Positions 34,568 to 44,880 of a stretch of 64,000 bases of DNA are shown in pieces; the stretch's first letter is position 1; each line of letters begins with the position of its first letter. Source of the stretch: Drechslerella dactyloides (Eukaryota > Ascomycota > Orbiliomycetes > Orbiliales > Orbiliaceae); assembly GCA_020064725.1 (NCBI GenBank), contig JAGTWJ010000011.1, forward strand, positions 186,001 through 250,000. Reading direction: 5' to 3'. Made by a program: the position numbers and the translations under genes. The notes under the pieces are model-generated. The model had not been told where the DNA came from and did no database searches. It was given only the letters and a program-made list of their open reading frames with translations.

Positions 34568-36397
34568 CTACGACACCTCTCGTCGCTTGAGGTACACCTC
34601 CAGCCCCGTCTGTCCAACAAACCAAGAGTTGTGAATCTTGAGCTCCTGCCCCGGGTGCGCCAGTTGGATCTACAAATCTGTCAGATAGATTCACACACAG
34701 TACATCAACCTCGCGAGGGATATCCGCGAAGTATCGAGTGAAGGAAATGTAGATGCTCACATCATACCGCAGCACCATCCACGGCACAAGCTTATGCACT
34801 TCCAACAAGCTAATATTCCTGCCGATACAAGTCCGCTTCCCGCTCCCAAACACTAAATCCGCACGCTCCATCGCCGCCCGCTGCTCATCCGTCGCCTCGA
34901 GCCACCGCTCCGGGCGGAACTCGTCAGCGTCAGCCCCGTACACGCGGGTATCGCGGTGCACCACCCAGGGATTGCAGCCGACGATGGTTCCCGCGGGGAG
35001 AAACTGGCCGCTGATGGTGGCGCCGCCGTTGGGGACAAGCCGCTCGAGGAGGATGCCGACGGCGGGGTGTAGCCGTAATGATTCCTTTATGACGGCGGAG
35101 AGGTAGGGGAGAGCGTTGGTGATGGAGTATGGTGGGATAGCGGTGGTGGTTGGCTGGAGCGCCGCTGTGAGTTCCGCGCGGAGCTTGTCCATGACATTGG
35201 GGTGCTTCAGTAGGTTGACTAAGTGGCGGACCGGTTAGTGTACTGACACTGGAGCTCTTGAACTAGTACTCACAGATGATTGCGCGCAGAGAGATGGCCT
35301 AGAACATGAAATACGGCTTAGTACGAATGTAATCCTGTGCTACGTTATTTAAGAGCACTCACGGTGGTGTCGCTGCCGGCAAAGACATTTGCCTGCGTCC
35401 AGCCGACGACCTGCGCAAGCGGGATCTTGCCCTCGTACTTGTCCGCTGCGTCGAGAAACTTTGCGAGAAAGTCGCGCCTGTTCGCGCCTTCGCCCTTCTC
35501 GCGCTCCTGCAGCCGCTGCTGCATGCAGTCGAGCGCAAACTTGGTCACCGGGGAGGTCGGGTTGCCCTTCCACCAGATGTACAGCGGGTTCTTCATCAGC
35601 AGTTTATCTAGATAATCTTATTAGCTAAATTCCCATAATATCGCTTCAAGGCACAGAAGAGTGTATACCTAGGAAGGGCATCTGCCCGATGACGGCGAGG
35701 TAGTCCAGCTGCATCTGCGTCGCCTTGATCACATCGCCGACATCGCGACCCTGCTCGAGAAACCCAAGCCGGCGACTGAACGTCATCTCTCCGATCACGT
35801 CAAAGGCGGCCCAGTGCACCCACTCGCCGAGGTCGCAGATGACGCCCTTGTCCACGTACAGCTCTTCGAGACGGGCCTGCAGCACACGCAGGGTGCTGTC
35901 AACGTACGGCTCGTAGTCGAGGAGGGTGCTCATGGCGTAAGTGTGGCCTATCGGCCGCTTGAGGATCTTGTGCAGGTCTTCGGAGTCCGTGTCAAAGACG
36001 CCGAGGACGGGCTTCCCGTTCGCGACGGGGCGAGTCACCGGGTAGAATTTACTCTGCGTGAATCCCTCGTCAGTCGTCGACAGACACTATCTTTGGGATA
36101 TTTGATCCATACCTTTTGGAAGAGCCGCGTGATGCCGTATATCTGCTTGACCTCTGTCGCGGCGCCGACAGACACGCAGTTCGGCCCGATGCGCACGAGG
36201 TCCCCATACTCCCTATGCAGGTTGATATGGATAACCTCAGGCCGCCGGCCCAAATTCGCATTCAGCCGCCATGCGTTCGTGAACGACGCGATAAAAGGCC
36301 CGGGGACGCGGCGGAGATGCGGCTTGTATCTCGTGTACAGCAACTGCAGCACCGCCAGCAGCGGCGCCACGACGAGCAGCGTTATAATCAGCGACAT
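34568..36397 (-). CDS. Cytochrome P450, pisatin-demethylase-like, six exons
   Basis: Exons 36397-36113, 36053-35669, 35607-35363, 35298-35274, 35218-34761 and 34669-34568 (introns 55-91 bp, canonical ends, CTAAC/CTGAC branches) give 499 residues; exon 4 is only 25 bp. All P450 landmarks are present in order: an N-terminal membrane anchor (LIITLLVVAPLLAVLQLLY), the Pro-rich hinge RRVPGP, I-helix A-G-S-D-T-T, K-helix E-S-L-R, the F-R-P-E-R-W motif, and heme loop F-G-S-G-K-R-T-C-I-G with the Cys thiolate ligand. Length is normal. The K-helix and heme-loop context (KESLRLHPAVGILLER; FGSGKRTCIGRNISLLE) is that of fungal P450s annotated as pisatin demethylase/CYP57-like, which hydroxylate or demethylate phenolic or secondary-metabolite substrates at the ER with a reductase partner. 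The substrate is not predictable. No biosynthetic backbone gene is adjacent, so it is a stand-alone P450 here. Confidence 0.93.
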
Positions 36398-37110
36398 TGC
36401 GTGTAACCAACGCCGTTCGACTACACGCGGGGAAAACCTAGGGTATGCGAATGAGGATCCAGCACTTACTCAGCGCCGCCGCTCGGGGGGACAGGAGTAA
36501 GTAGTTATACGCCTGTCCGTGCGCGGGGTGGTGGATATAGTGGCGTCGTACTGGTGGGTATTCTCCGCAGCATCACGAACGGCTGCGGTGTGTTGGTGGA
36601 GTTCGACTTGGCGGGAGACGGTCGTCGACGTCTCGGACCGACATCGATACGCGGGCTGCCTTCCGAGCCCGCTAACTGGGGACGGCGTCCATGAGATAGG
36701 CTATGGCGATTTAGAGGGTCCGGGCCTGTGCTTCCAGCGTCGGCAGAGGCCTGTCTAGCTTAAGACGGCCTTGAGACTAGTCCAGGACGTATCCGGCGCA
36801 TTATTCCAATCCAAGTTAAACAGCGTACAACGCCAGAAGATCCGTGAGGGAGACAGTATATAAGATTCTGAAAGCAACTTTATAGATAATACAGCAAGAC
36901 CTGTGGTGCAGAAGCGAACGATTTCACGAAATCTGGTTGAAGTCGACGTCTGTATGGCGCAGATTGGGAAATATAGCGGGATACACAACGCACAAAATAC
37001 CACAATGCCTCCATTCAACCAGTCCGCGTGCAGCATTTTGCCGCCCACGGATCGGGATGTCGACATGCCGAACCTCCCCATAACCATAAGCTTCGACCTC
37101 AATACCAAGC
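36398..37110. other. Intergenic, P450 promoter and 3' flank
   Basis: The region upstream of the P450 and downstream of the minus-strand Cys/His gene. A 117-codon minus frame (36755-37108) is contiguous with the 3' end of that gene and is more likely its untranslated region. No repeats seen. Confidence 0.5.
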
Positions 37111-37705
37111 TTACACACCATCCTCATTCACTTCCGTCCCCCCACCTTCTGACTTAGTGTCTTTCAATGTAGAGATGTATTCCGCCTGGCCTCTGTCCCC
37201 GCCGCCCGTCAACCGAGAAACCTGCGGGTTATGCCACTGACCCTGTCTATCCCTCTTCCCCTTCTTGCGTCTCAGCACGCTCCGTCGAGCGTTGCCATCC
37301 AACTTCATTCCCTCCTTGAGATTCCCATCTTTGTCGACAGTAAAGCACACATGTCCCGGGAGCGCAGCCCACCGTCCGACGTCAGCGGGGGGCGCGGGGC
37401 AGAAGATGCCGAAGAGCTGTGTGGACTGCAGAAAGTACGTCATGTTGCGGTTATATAGCATCGTTTCGATGAATTCGTCTTGCAGGATGCTGTGTTCCGT
37501 GACGAAGGCGACGCAGGCGTCGCACGGTGTTGCGGAGTATGTTGTGCGGACGACCATATTGCACGAGCAGGCGGGGGCCGCAGTAGATTGTGTGGGCGTC
37601 GGATGTGTGCACTGGCATTCACGCGACGTTAAATATATACTTGATTAGTAGGAGCATAGGAGGAAACTGGAAGCTCACCGACGAAATCTTGATTTCCCAG
37701 CACAT
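37111..37705 (-). CDS. Cys/His protein, M-C-aromatic...CxH family
   Basis: Exon 1 37705-37679 encodes MCWEIKISS (nine codons). The intron is 37678-37612 (67 bp, GTGAGC .. GCCAG, phase 0). Exon 2 37611-37111 begins C-T-H. Total 175 residues. Ligand-like residues are C2, C10-T-H12, C-S-C about 13 residues later, and C-D-A-C about 11 further, the same order as in the genes at 15077 and 39260. Two more Cys follow in a folded-looking region (F-G-I-F-C, H-V-C-F-T), then a basic, Gly/Lys-rich tail. It is the only family member in the window on the minus strand. Thr replaces Gly in the C-x-H motif. No signal peptide or membrane segment. Likely a small zinc-binding protein; role unknown. Confidence 0.72.
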
Positions 37706-39259
37706 CGTTGCTAGATGAACCAGCTCTTTGGTTTATGTGTATATATGTGTGTATGGGAGGCTATGGCGACAAGAGTTAGTGAGTAGATGCTATGATGTAG
37801 TCTCGAGTCTCTTTAACTAGACCTATAGCCAAGTCCTGCTAGTAGCATAATTCAAGACTACTCACCCACTTTTATATATGTATATATCGTTCTCCGACGA
37901 GTAGCACTTATCAATGCGTTCTGGGGAATTACGGATAGCCTGGCTCGATCCAAGAAGACGGGTGATATGAGAGAATTCCAGTGTGCGATGGTTCCGGAAA
38001 CTCTGGCATGACATGGCGCGTGGGCACGCTATATATACTATCGGTGCGCCTGCGAGGGAATATACGTCTACACGCGTGTGTTGGAGCGTATCCCACTGGA
38101 CACGATGGTAACATGGCCAAAAACTCCAGAGCACCGCTGCGTGCTGTATGTGGTGCCAACCAGCCAAGTTTCCCTTGTTGCCTGTAGCTGCGAGCCAACC
38201 GCAACTTCTATATTCTCACCCGGTAGACACACCCGAGGATTCTACATTAAGTGAACTGTGAGAAGGCTACATCTCTAGCCCAAGCAACCGCAGATGAGCA
38301 TAAGGCTTGGGTTACTTCACGCAGATATATCGATCGTCAAATCTATAACTTTCGACCACTTTGGCTCCAGCAAGTATCTGTTCAAAAGTGGACGAGAGCG
38401 TTAGATGTCAATACAGCCACTAATCTACTCAGTATTGACAATCGTTTTAGATTTCTCATAAATGTAAACTGGAATTCCATAGTCTGGGCAGCGGTATTTC
38501 TGAAACAAAATTGCGAACTGTAGAATCCAACCCCTTTTCACTCGGCATTAGTATAGAGTCTGGTTCGCTGGTAAAGAAACAATTCGACTTTGAAACACAT
38601 AAACCAAACAGCAGCGGCACGCCGCTGCATTTACCTTTTTCGAATCTTCACCATTATCGATAGAATATCGCGCACCAGGTCTTCTTTGACCATGACTCGA
38701 GCAGTTTCACAATGCAACATCGAGACAACGCACCAAGGCCGTTACAAACCCACGGCAATTGCAACTGAAGGTCGTCTCTTGGTATACTGATCATATACAA
38801 GTAGGAGTACGTCTCGTGCGTAGCCGGGACGTCCGTTCTAGACGTAGATATCAAGATGATTATCACATTCGCCTTGACCACCAGTATACCAAATCTCGAC
38901 ATGAAACCCCAGTAGCATGCGCTATCTCAACCTCGCGGATGGAACCATGAATCCTCGTTCGCGGATCTGGATATTCATACGACATCCTCGTTCGAGGACT
39001 TATATTGATACCTATATAAGCGCGATCTCACCGATTGGCTGAGCTGTTCATACCATCTCGCGAATACATCCACCTCGCGTCTCGAAGAAATCGATCGATC
39101 CCCAAGTGAACACAACTTATATCATAACGAGATATATACCACCCGGACATGTAAGTGAATACCCACCCGTTATACGCCAAAGGTCTCAAAGGCATACTAA
39201 CGCCATGGGATAGTTCGTTACCTCGGAACAAGTTATCGACAGCCATACACCCTCCATCC
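37706..39259. other. Intergenic between divergent family members
   Basis: This lies between the divergent Cys/His genes at 37705 (minus) and 39260 (plus). A 90-codon frame at 38251-38523 lacks an ATG and splice support. A TATATAAG box at 39013-39019 and CCTCGTTCGAGGA palindromes near 38985-38998 are present upstream of the plus-strand gene. Confidence 0.4.
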
Positions 39260-39619
39260 ATGTGTTGGAAAGTTTATCGAGGTAACGTACGTAGTCACCC
39301 CGAGTTTCGACACCAGCAAAGCCGGGCAATAGCTATCCCCGCTGGGCAGCGTAAGGCTATAAGCTGATAGCTCTTATCATGAACTAACTACTACAATATA
39401 CCACAGTGCGGCCACCGAGATTCTCGCCCGTGTACCACCCCTCCTTGCGACTGCCGGCGATACACCGTCATCATCATGCGCAGGAAATGTCGTCCATGCC
39501 GGGCCCTGGACAACGGCGACGGAGACGCTGGGGCAATCCTTGCCGCCTGGTCTTGGGGTATTTCAGATAATGAGTATCGAGCTCTTCGAGTCATGGGCAA
39601 TACCGACCAGCGAAGTTAG
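39260..39619 (+). CDS. Small Cys/His protein, M-C-aromatic...CxH family
   Basis: Exon 1 39260-39286 (MCWKVYRGN), intron 39287-39406 (120 bp, GTACGT .. AACTAACT .. CCACAG, phase 0), exon 2 39407-39619 beginning C-G-H; 79 residues, the shortest member. Ligand-like residues are C2, C10-G-H12, C18, C23-D-C25 and C37-R-P-C40: the CxH, CxC, CxxC order is the clearest in the family. The remaining 35 residues are a simple helical tail. The spacing between CxC and CxxC is about 11, as in the genes at 15077 and 37111. The compactness suggests this is close to the minimal domain of the family. Function unknown; zinc binding inferred. Confidence 0.72.
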
Positions 39620-39951
39620 CAAGGTATACATAAGGCGGTTGTGTCAGAGGTTGATCGAATGGTGGTTTCTGCGAGGCGGTTCGAAATGTGTTATTCTCCT
39701 GTCAACGACGTTATAGACGGAAGCTTGATGCGCCTGTTCAATTGTTTTCCTATTATAGCTATACTCTGCTCGTTCTACGAGCGTCCTCACCGCCGCCTTG
39801 ATTCAATTATCGATAGCATCACGCCCACCTTCCAAATACTCTACATATCCAAAGTACAATCAATACCATCGTCAGTGCCACATCTTACCTTCCAAACCAT
39901 AAAGAAGATTGCGAACACAATTATACAGCTTTAAAGCTCCCACCTTCCACC

Positions 39952-40377
39952 ATGGAAAACAATACGAAGCTCCCCGCTGGAAGCAAAGGTCCGCATATCC
40001 CCCCACCCCCACCGCGTACATTCTCACACAGTATACTTCCAGAACCCAGCGACAAGTCGATAAAACGACAATTGTCAACCGTCGTCCGCCGGCTATCGAC
40101 CACCGCAAAACGAGGCGTCACCCGCCTCTCCCTCGTCCGTGCGAAAACCTTCAAGAAAGTGACAAACACAAATATATCAGCGGTGGAGGACGAGCATCAC
40201 GGGCCGTCGAGCCACCGGCGGCCACATGTGGTCTACGACAGCCCGGATGCTCCTCCTCCTCCACGTCCCGCTGGGGAGGGTGGGAGTTCCGTTGAGAATG
40301 AGAAGTTGGGGGTCAGAGATCGGATGGGGGGGAGGGGTGTTAGAGTTATTTCGCAGCGGTTGACGAAGAAGGATTGA
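39952..40377 (+). CDS. Small basic, Pro-rich protein; tandem paralogue of 40801 gene
   Basis: One open frame of 141 residues from an ATG in a perfect fungal context (CACCATGG). The N-terminus is Pro-rich, followed by a basic helix (DKSIKRQLSTVVRRLSTTAKR), then the motif V-Y-D-S-P-D-A-P, a Pro/Gly-rich stretch, and D-R-M-G-G-R-G-V-R-V-I-S near the C-terminus. The neighbour at 40801 has M-E-N at the start, a similar basic helix, V-Y-K-S-P-D-A-P and D-R-M-K-G-G-T-I-R-L, so the two are tandem duplicates in the same orientation. No Cys, no signal peptide, no known domain. The charge suggests nucleic-acid or membrane surface contact, but that is only inference. A GTCTCG hairpin begins about 45 bp past its stop. 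Confidence 0.65.
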   Translation: MENNTKLPAGSKGPHIPPPPPRTFSHSILPEPSDKSIKRQLSTVVRRLSTTAKRGVTRLSLVRAKTFKKVTNTNISAVEDEHHGPSSHRRPHVVYDSPDAPPPPRPAGEGGSSVENEKLGVRDRMGGRGVRVISQRLTKKD

Positions 40378-40422
40378 TGGTCAATTCGTTCTGCCCGTTT
40401 CGTCTTTATGTTCAGCTAGGCT

Positions 40423-40502
40423 TTTGTCTCGTAAACCAGACGCCGTCCTATAGCCTGCGAAGCAGGTATGCCCTAGGATTGGCATCTGGTTCACGAGACA
40501 AG
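40423..40502. repeat. Complete GTCTCG hairpin repeat, 3' flank
   Basis: The best copy: left arm TTGTCTCGTAAACCAGACGC and right arm TGGCATCTGGTTCACGAGAC pair over about 28 bases with few mismatches. The inner part CCTATAGCCTGC-GAA-GCAGGTATGCCCTAGG adds a second stem. AGCTAG occurs just outside on both sides, a candidate 6 bp target-site duplication. It lies 46 bp after the stop codon at 40377 and before the paralogue at 40801. Confidence 0.75.
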
Positions 40503-40800
40503 CTAGACTTCCTACTTTCATGCTTACAGTTCTGCTCTATAGACGACAAAATACTTAATTACATTCTCCACACCATACGCACTCGCTGTCTATATACTCG
40601 TAATAATACTACAAGATCAAACTACCTAGACTATCTCTCGCATCCTCCAGACAATCACCCACGTCCTCCATCCACCAAACAACCAGTATCAAAACCATCA
40701 AAGCACCACAGACATTTGTACCGCATCCTAGCACCCATACCGATACAAGCTATCCATCGTACCGCCATCATATCTCGCCAGTCGACATCCCTTTGATACA

Positions 40801-41234
40801 ATGGAGAATAAACACCCACAGGCCGTCAACGCCGGTACCCAAAATACCACATCCCACACACCCCAGCTTCAACGTAAAGCTAACATATAATCATAGACAA
40901 GGAGGATAAATCGTTCAAGAGCATCACGCGCCGCATGTCGATTAAAGCCAAAGCGGGCCTCCGCACCGTCAGCCAATCTTTCAAAGTCCGTTCCACCACG
41001 ACGAAGAAGAAGTCCGCCATCGCACACGATACAGCGGTTGCAGACGATATGCAGATTGGTGTTCGTGAGGCTGGGACTGTTTATAAGAGTCCTGATGCGC
41101 CTGATGATGGAGGGAAGGGTGGCGAGGGTGGTGGAGGTGGGGGTGGAGGTGGGCTTGGGCCTTTCGACCGGATGAAGGGGGGGACTATCCGTCTCGTGCC
41201 CAAGTCTCCCATTCCTTCTCCGGTTCCTCCTTAA
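40801..41234 (+). CDS. Small basic, Gly-rich protein; tandem paralogue of 39952 gene
   Basis: Exon 1 40801-40834 (MENKHPQAVNA), intron 40835-40896 (62 bp, GTACCC .. GCTAAC .. TCATAG, phase 1), exon 2 40897-41234; 123 residues. It keeps the landmarks of the upstream copy: basic Ser/Lys/Arg helix (SFKSITRRMSIKAKAGLR), V-Y-K-S-P-D-A-P, and a C-terminal D-R-M-K-G-G-T-I-R-L. The Pro-rich spacer of the upstream copy is replaced by a poly-Gly run (about 10 Gly near 41130-41155). The second copy has an intron near the N-terminus; in the first copy the N-terminus is longer and continuous, so either the intron was lost there or it is unrecognised. Function unknown. Confidence 0.66.
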
Positions 41235-41531
41235 AATGCTCTATACTATAACGTCACGGACCGACGTAGATTTGGTCCTGTGGCAGTTCTCTGTACTTGG
41301 TTTACATTGTCGTTCGCACCCGTGTCATTTCACTTACTTTCTTCTGCGTCCTTCGAACGCCATGATTTATCTGTTTAACAGGCCCAGGAAGGCGTCTGGC
41401 TTGCAAGCCAAGACCAACGAATAATAAAAAAAACTGCTTATTGCGATACATTACAATAATCATAAAATTACTCTAAACATGATACATATATCAGTACACG
41501 TAGACGGCCGTGAATTCGTTACACGCGACAG

Positions 41532-42290
41532 CTACATCTCGCTGTCGACCTCGGTGATGATCTGCCCCTGGATGGCGGATATGACAGAATACGACCGCGA
41601 CCGCCTGGACGCCCTGCGCGGCGGTGGAGGTGCCGGTCCGTGTCCGTTGCCGTTGCCGTTGCCGTTCCCGCCGTTCGACGCCTGGAAGCCCGGCGGCGGC
41701 TGGAACGGGTTCGCGTTCTTGCCGCCGATGATGGGCTGCGCCGGGTTCACCTGCGACACCTGCATCGGGTGGAACATGGGCACGGCCCTGGGCGACGGCG
41801 GCGGTTTCGGCGGGGTGACGAACTGCAGGCCGACGGTCACCTTCTCCTCGCGCGGCGGCGGCGACGACGGCGGGACGATGGGCGGGTGGAACTTGTGCGG
41901 CGGGGGGATCAGCGTCGACCCGTACGCGCCCGTGGGCACGCCGTCGACGCGGCCGCTGTTGCTGACGGCGGCGTAGGCGGGCGGCGGGCTGTTGGAGTGT
42001 CGGCGGGACTGCGGCGGCGGGATGGAGCGGGCGGTCGTGGCGCTCAGGCGGCGCTTCTCGCGCGAGGGGCTGCGGGCGATGGGGGCGTCCGGGGCGGTGT
42101 CCTGGTCGACCATCATGTTGAGGACGAGGTCTTCAAAGTGCATGCCGGTGTCGATGTCCGAATAGAAGTACCTGATCGCACGGTCGTAGTCTCTGATGTG
42201 CTCGGCGAGGACTTCGGGCGGGACGCCATTGCGGTCGGTCGGCCGCTTGCGCTTCCAGAAGAAGAGGTGCAGCCCGCAGCCGAGTCCCAT
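41532..42290 (-). CDS. Pro-rich protein with N-terminal hydrophobic segment
   Basis: A 252-residue frame. The N-terminus is apolar (MGLGCGLHLFFW) followed by KRKRP, a stop-transfer-like junction. A short acidic helical part follows (residues 25-60, D-Y-D-R-A-I-R-Y-F-Y), then a long Ser/Pro-rich region with P-P-P-H-K-F-H-P-P, V-T-P-P-K-P-P-P-S-P and a (Gly-Asn)n run, ending I-Q-G-Q-I-I-T-E-V-D. A clear intron (42383-42328, GTAAGT .. GACTGACG .. CATCAG) lies just upstream. The frame is open through exon sequence on both sides of it (T-I-E-Y-K-L-A-D-L-T-I-A-M), so the true N-terminus may be longer and the hydrophobic segment a full membrane span. No known domain. GC content is very high compared with its flanks. 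Confidence 0.6.
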   Translation of the reverse strand: MGLGCGLHLFFWKRKRPTDRNGVPPEVLAEHIRDYDRAIRYFYSDIDTGMHFEDLVLNMMVDQDTAPDAPIARSPSREKRRLSATTARSIPPPQSRRHSNSPPPAYAAVSNSGRVDGVPTGAYGSTLIPPPHKFHPPIVPPSSPPPREEKVTVGLQFVTPPKPPPSPRAVPMFHPMQVSQVNPAQPIIGGKNANPFQPPPGFQASNGGNGNGNGNGHGPAPPPPRRASRRSRSYSVISAIQGQIITEVDSEM

Positions 42291-42964
42291 CGCGATGGTG
42301 AGGTCGGCGAGCTTGTATTCTATTGTTCTGATGTCGTCAGTCTTCCATCACCAATTCTCAGAACAGTCGCCACTCGAACTTACCTAGCAATATAGTGTCT
42401 GTATCTATCCACCGACGCTCCACCGACTGGAAGGTACGTACGACGCTGTACGGTTACCTCTGCGCGAGTACCGACGCTGGAAAATAAATGGATCGAGGGC
42501 TAACTGACCAATGCAGAGCCAGGCATCGGTCGAATGATTGAGCAGTCGAAAAGTCTGCTCGCCATGCCGCCAGGAGTAAATTGAATCCAATGAAAGAATG
42601 CTACGTCACGCGTCTCACATCCAGCGGCAACGGCCACCGGCGGCCACCTGTTTCGATCGCAGCATTCTCCATCCTTCCTACCTTCGTAGGTACTTACCAT
42701 GGGCATCTGTCAAGACGACGGCCGACGGACGACCGTTCGACGACGAGGGTCTGGCCGAGTGAGGCTCCGTCTTGGCGGCAGGGCCTGGCCCAAGGGAGCG
42801 AGCGATGGCGAGGGGCCAGATGGGATGAAGCACCCGGATGCGGGGCGGCCTAGCGCAGAAACCCGCTTCTCCCTCCGCGTCCGGTGCTCGCAGCCGGCTC
42901 TTGTCTCCACTCTATTGTGCGGACGGGTTCATGTACTGTTAGAACGAGAGCTGACTTCAACTCA

Positions 42965-43057
42965 GACTGATTGGCGCAACGGTAGCGCGTTCGACTCCAG
43001 AGAGTGTAATCAGCTCGTGAAATCGAAAGGCTGGGCGTTCGAATCGCTCATCGGTCA
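42965..43057 (+). tRNA. tRNA-Trp (anticodon CCA) with 21-nt intron
   Basis: A full cloverleaf folds. The acceptor stem pairs GACTGAT with ATCGGTC (one G-U), the D arm is GCGC..GCGC, the anticodon stem TTCGA/TCGAA, and the T arm GGGCG-TTCGAAT-CGCTC. Anticodon CCA is at 42997-42999. Twenty-one extra bases (43001-43021) sit after position 37, the canonical place for nuclear tRNA introns removed by the tRNA splicing endonuclease. Discriminator base A; no encoded CCA. Internal A and B boxes are present, and T-runs at 43058-43066 and 43084-43093 can end pol III transcription. Confidence 0.93.
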
Positions 43058-44556
43058 TTTCTTTTGTCAATATTCTTTTTGCACTTTTTTTTTAACCTTT
43101 TCGCCTTCGTTTGGCTGACGGATGACTGGGGGGTGCTGGATCGGGCTGTTTGTGCTGGAAACTGTCCGGACGCCGGCGCGGTTGTGTTGCCCGCCAAGCT
43201 GCCAGGAAAGCTTGAGCGAAGCAAGGGCTCCGTCTGGCGGCCAGGCTGCGTCCACGCTGGCAGCTAGGTGTTCTTCCGCGCCGAGCCGTGGTTCAAAGTT
43301 GAGACGGTGTGCTGAACCCAGGGATTCGCTGGCCTCAAGAATGCGGCTCCCACGGTCTTGTCGGCAGAACCGTGGGTCGGGTATGCAACCATTATCACGC
43401 GGGTACAGTCCACGGAGAATTATTGTCGGACCACCTGTCTTTACTTGCAACTTCGAAAGTTGCTCTTTGTCTGTCTCGCAAGCCAGATGCCTTCGCTCTG
43501 TACGTGATACTGCGTATGGCACAACTGTTTGGGGTCGATGACACCGGATACTCAAATATATTGCATCTCTCTATCTCTGACCAACTCTGTCGAAAGTGCG
43601 TCTGGGCATATCAGCACTGCCCGAAGACTGAGCTGGAAGCAGACGATATCGTAAACAGAGAGGGCCGGTACTGAAGATAGGCTGAGGCGCTGATACTTCG
43701 TCCAACTGAGAACCTTGCGCGCTAATATTTCAATTTTTGTTTGATCTCGCCGCGAAATATCACTATAGAATAAACAATATCTCGCGAGCTAATCTATATC
43801 TCCATATAAAGACGCACTATCTTTTTGTTTGTTTTTGTTGCATAACAAGCCAGCTTTGGCTTGTATCAATAGTGAATGTGTATATCCATGAAAAGAATTG
43901 GTCTTGGGGCAAAAGAATGATAGCTCTAAACAGGATTTGCCTCACGGGCATCAGTATGATCTGATATAGAAAACACGAATTTCGCAATCGGTAATCGTTC
44001 ATCCCTTTTGCATGGTTTGGGGATTGTCTTAAAGAGATCACATTTTAAAACAATAACCATATACCTAGGTAATAACTAACCTCTGGCAACATCTCATTCC
44101 AGGATGGTGACTGACCGCTTCGCCCCAGATGCATATTTAACTGACCCAACACATGTGCACGTTGCAGAACCCCATTCCACAAATCCCTCTGCTCATGGAG
44201 ATATTCGATCGAGGATGGCGATTGTAAATAGGCGCCGCAAAGCCGGTTGGAAACTGATTCCCCTCAATGCGGACGGCAGTGTGGGCCTCGGCTTGCCAGG
44301 CCTCGGGACTCCTATCAGAATGCTCCTCTGCCGCGTCTCCGGGACCTCTCCTGTCAGCAAGATCATCTAGACTCCCCCCAGTCGTTCCTCGTAAGCATTC
44401 ACGTACCGGGTGAGCTCGGCTTCGAGGGCTTCGTATTGCAATTTTCTTTTGTAACGATCACGCACTTTCTTACACTGCCTCTTCTTGGCCATTCACGGGC
44501 GACACCCCTCGGTACCAACGGCATGGTGGACGCACCCTGGTTTGCATTACACCCAA
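43058..44556. other. Intergenic with solo repeat arm
   Basis: The pol III terminator T-runs lie directly after the tRNA. A solo GTCTCG arm is at 43472-43492. Frames at 43122-43674 overlap one another on both strands and are not supported. The plus-strand frame at 44104-44370 (88 codons) is possible but has no feature I recognise. Confidence 0.45.
43472..43492. repeat. Solo arm of GTCTCG hairpin repeat
   Basis: TGTCTCGCAAGCCAGATGCC is nearly identical to the right arm (read in reverse) of the complete element at 40423-40502, including the GATGCC extension. No opposite arm within 300 bp. Confidence 0.55.
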
Positions 44557-44880
44557 CTAAGTGGATGCTTTCTTCAGAGCAGAATGCCGATGCCGACGTG
44601 CCTTAGTCCCGCTAGGGATGCTCAGTCTCGCCACTGACCGTTGCACTCCGCGGCTAGTCTTGCACTCGAAAAGCTCCACCAACGTCTCGTCGTCCGCCTC
44701 CGCCAACTGGTTCGAGTGTATGTCATCTTCCGCTTTCGCCGAGTTCTTCATCTTCTTGCTCGCACACATTACCTCTTCCACTGAGAACATCTTCTCCCGT
44801 AGATCCATCGTGACCTCACACGTCAGGCCCCTTCCCTGCGTTTCCTCTTCTAATAACAACACCGCAACATAATGCCCCAT
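44557..44880 (-). CDS. Hypothetical small charged protein
   Basis: Not recognised. A 107-residue frame with G/C-rich third codon positions, starting MGHYVAVLLLEEETQGRG, rich in Glu, Lys and Met, ending in a basic KARRHRHSALKKAST. Four Cys are spread without pairing. No signal peptide or transmembrane segment. It lies at the edge of a gene-poor block holding a decayed retroelement. The opposite strand also has a 103-codon frame across the same bases; I prefer the minus strand for its codon bias and lack of rare codons, but expression evidence is needed to decide. Confidence 0.42.
   Translation of the reverse strand: MGHYVAVLLLEEETQGRGLTCEVTMDLREKMFSVEEVMCASKKMKNSAKAEDDIHSNQLAEADDETLVELFECKTSRGVQRSVARLSIPSGTKARRHRHSALKKAST

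Noticed and set aside
38251..38523. A 90-codon plus-strand frame between the divergent Cys/His genes
   Set aside because: It starts at GTG, has no ATG or acceptor giving a start, and shows no motif; composition alone is not enough.
41640..42395. A 251-codon plus-strand frame opposite the Pro-rich gene
   Set aside because: It is the antisense shadow of GC-rich coding sequence; its composition (Arg/Val/Gly-rich without pattern) is typical of such shadows, and the minus frame has an intron with good signals upstream.
42699..43118. A 139-codon frame reading through the tRNA-Trp gene
   Set aside because: It crosses the whole tRNA and its pol III terminator, so it is not a protein gene.
43122..43674. 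Overlapping frames on both strands after the tRNA
   Set aside because: They are mutually antisense, lack splice signals, and cover a solo repeat arm.
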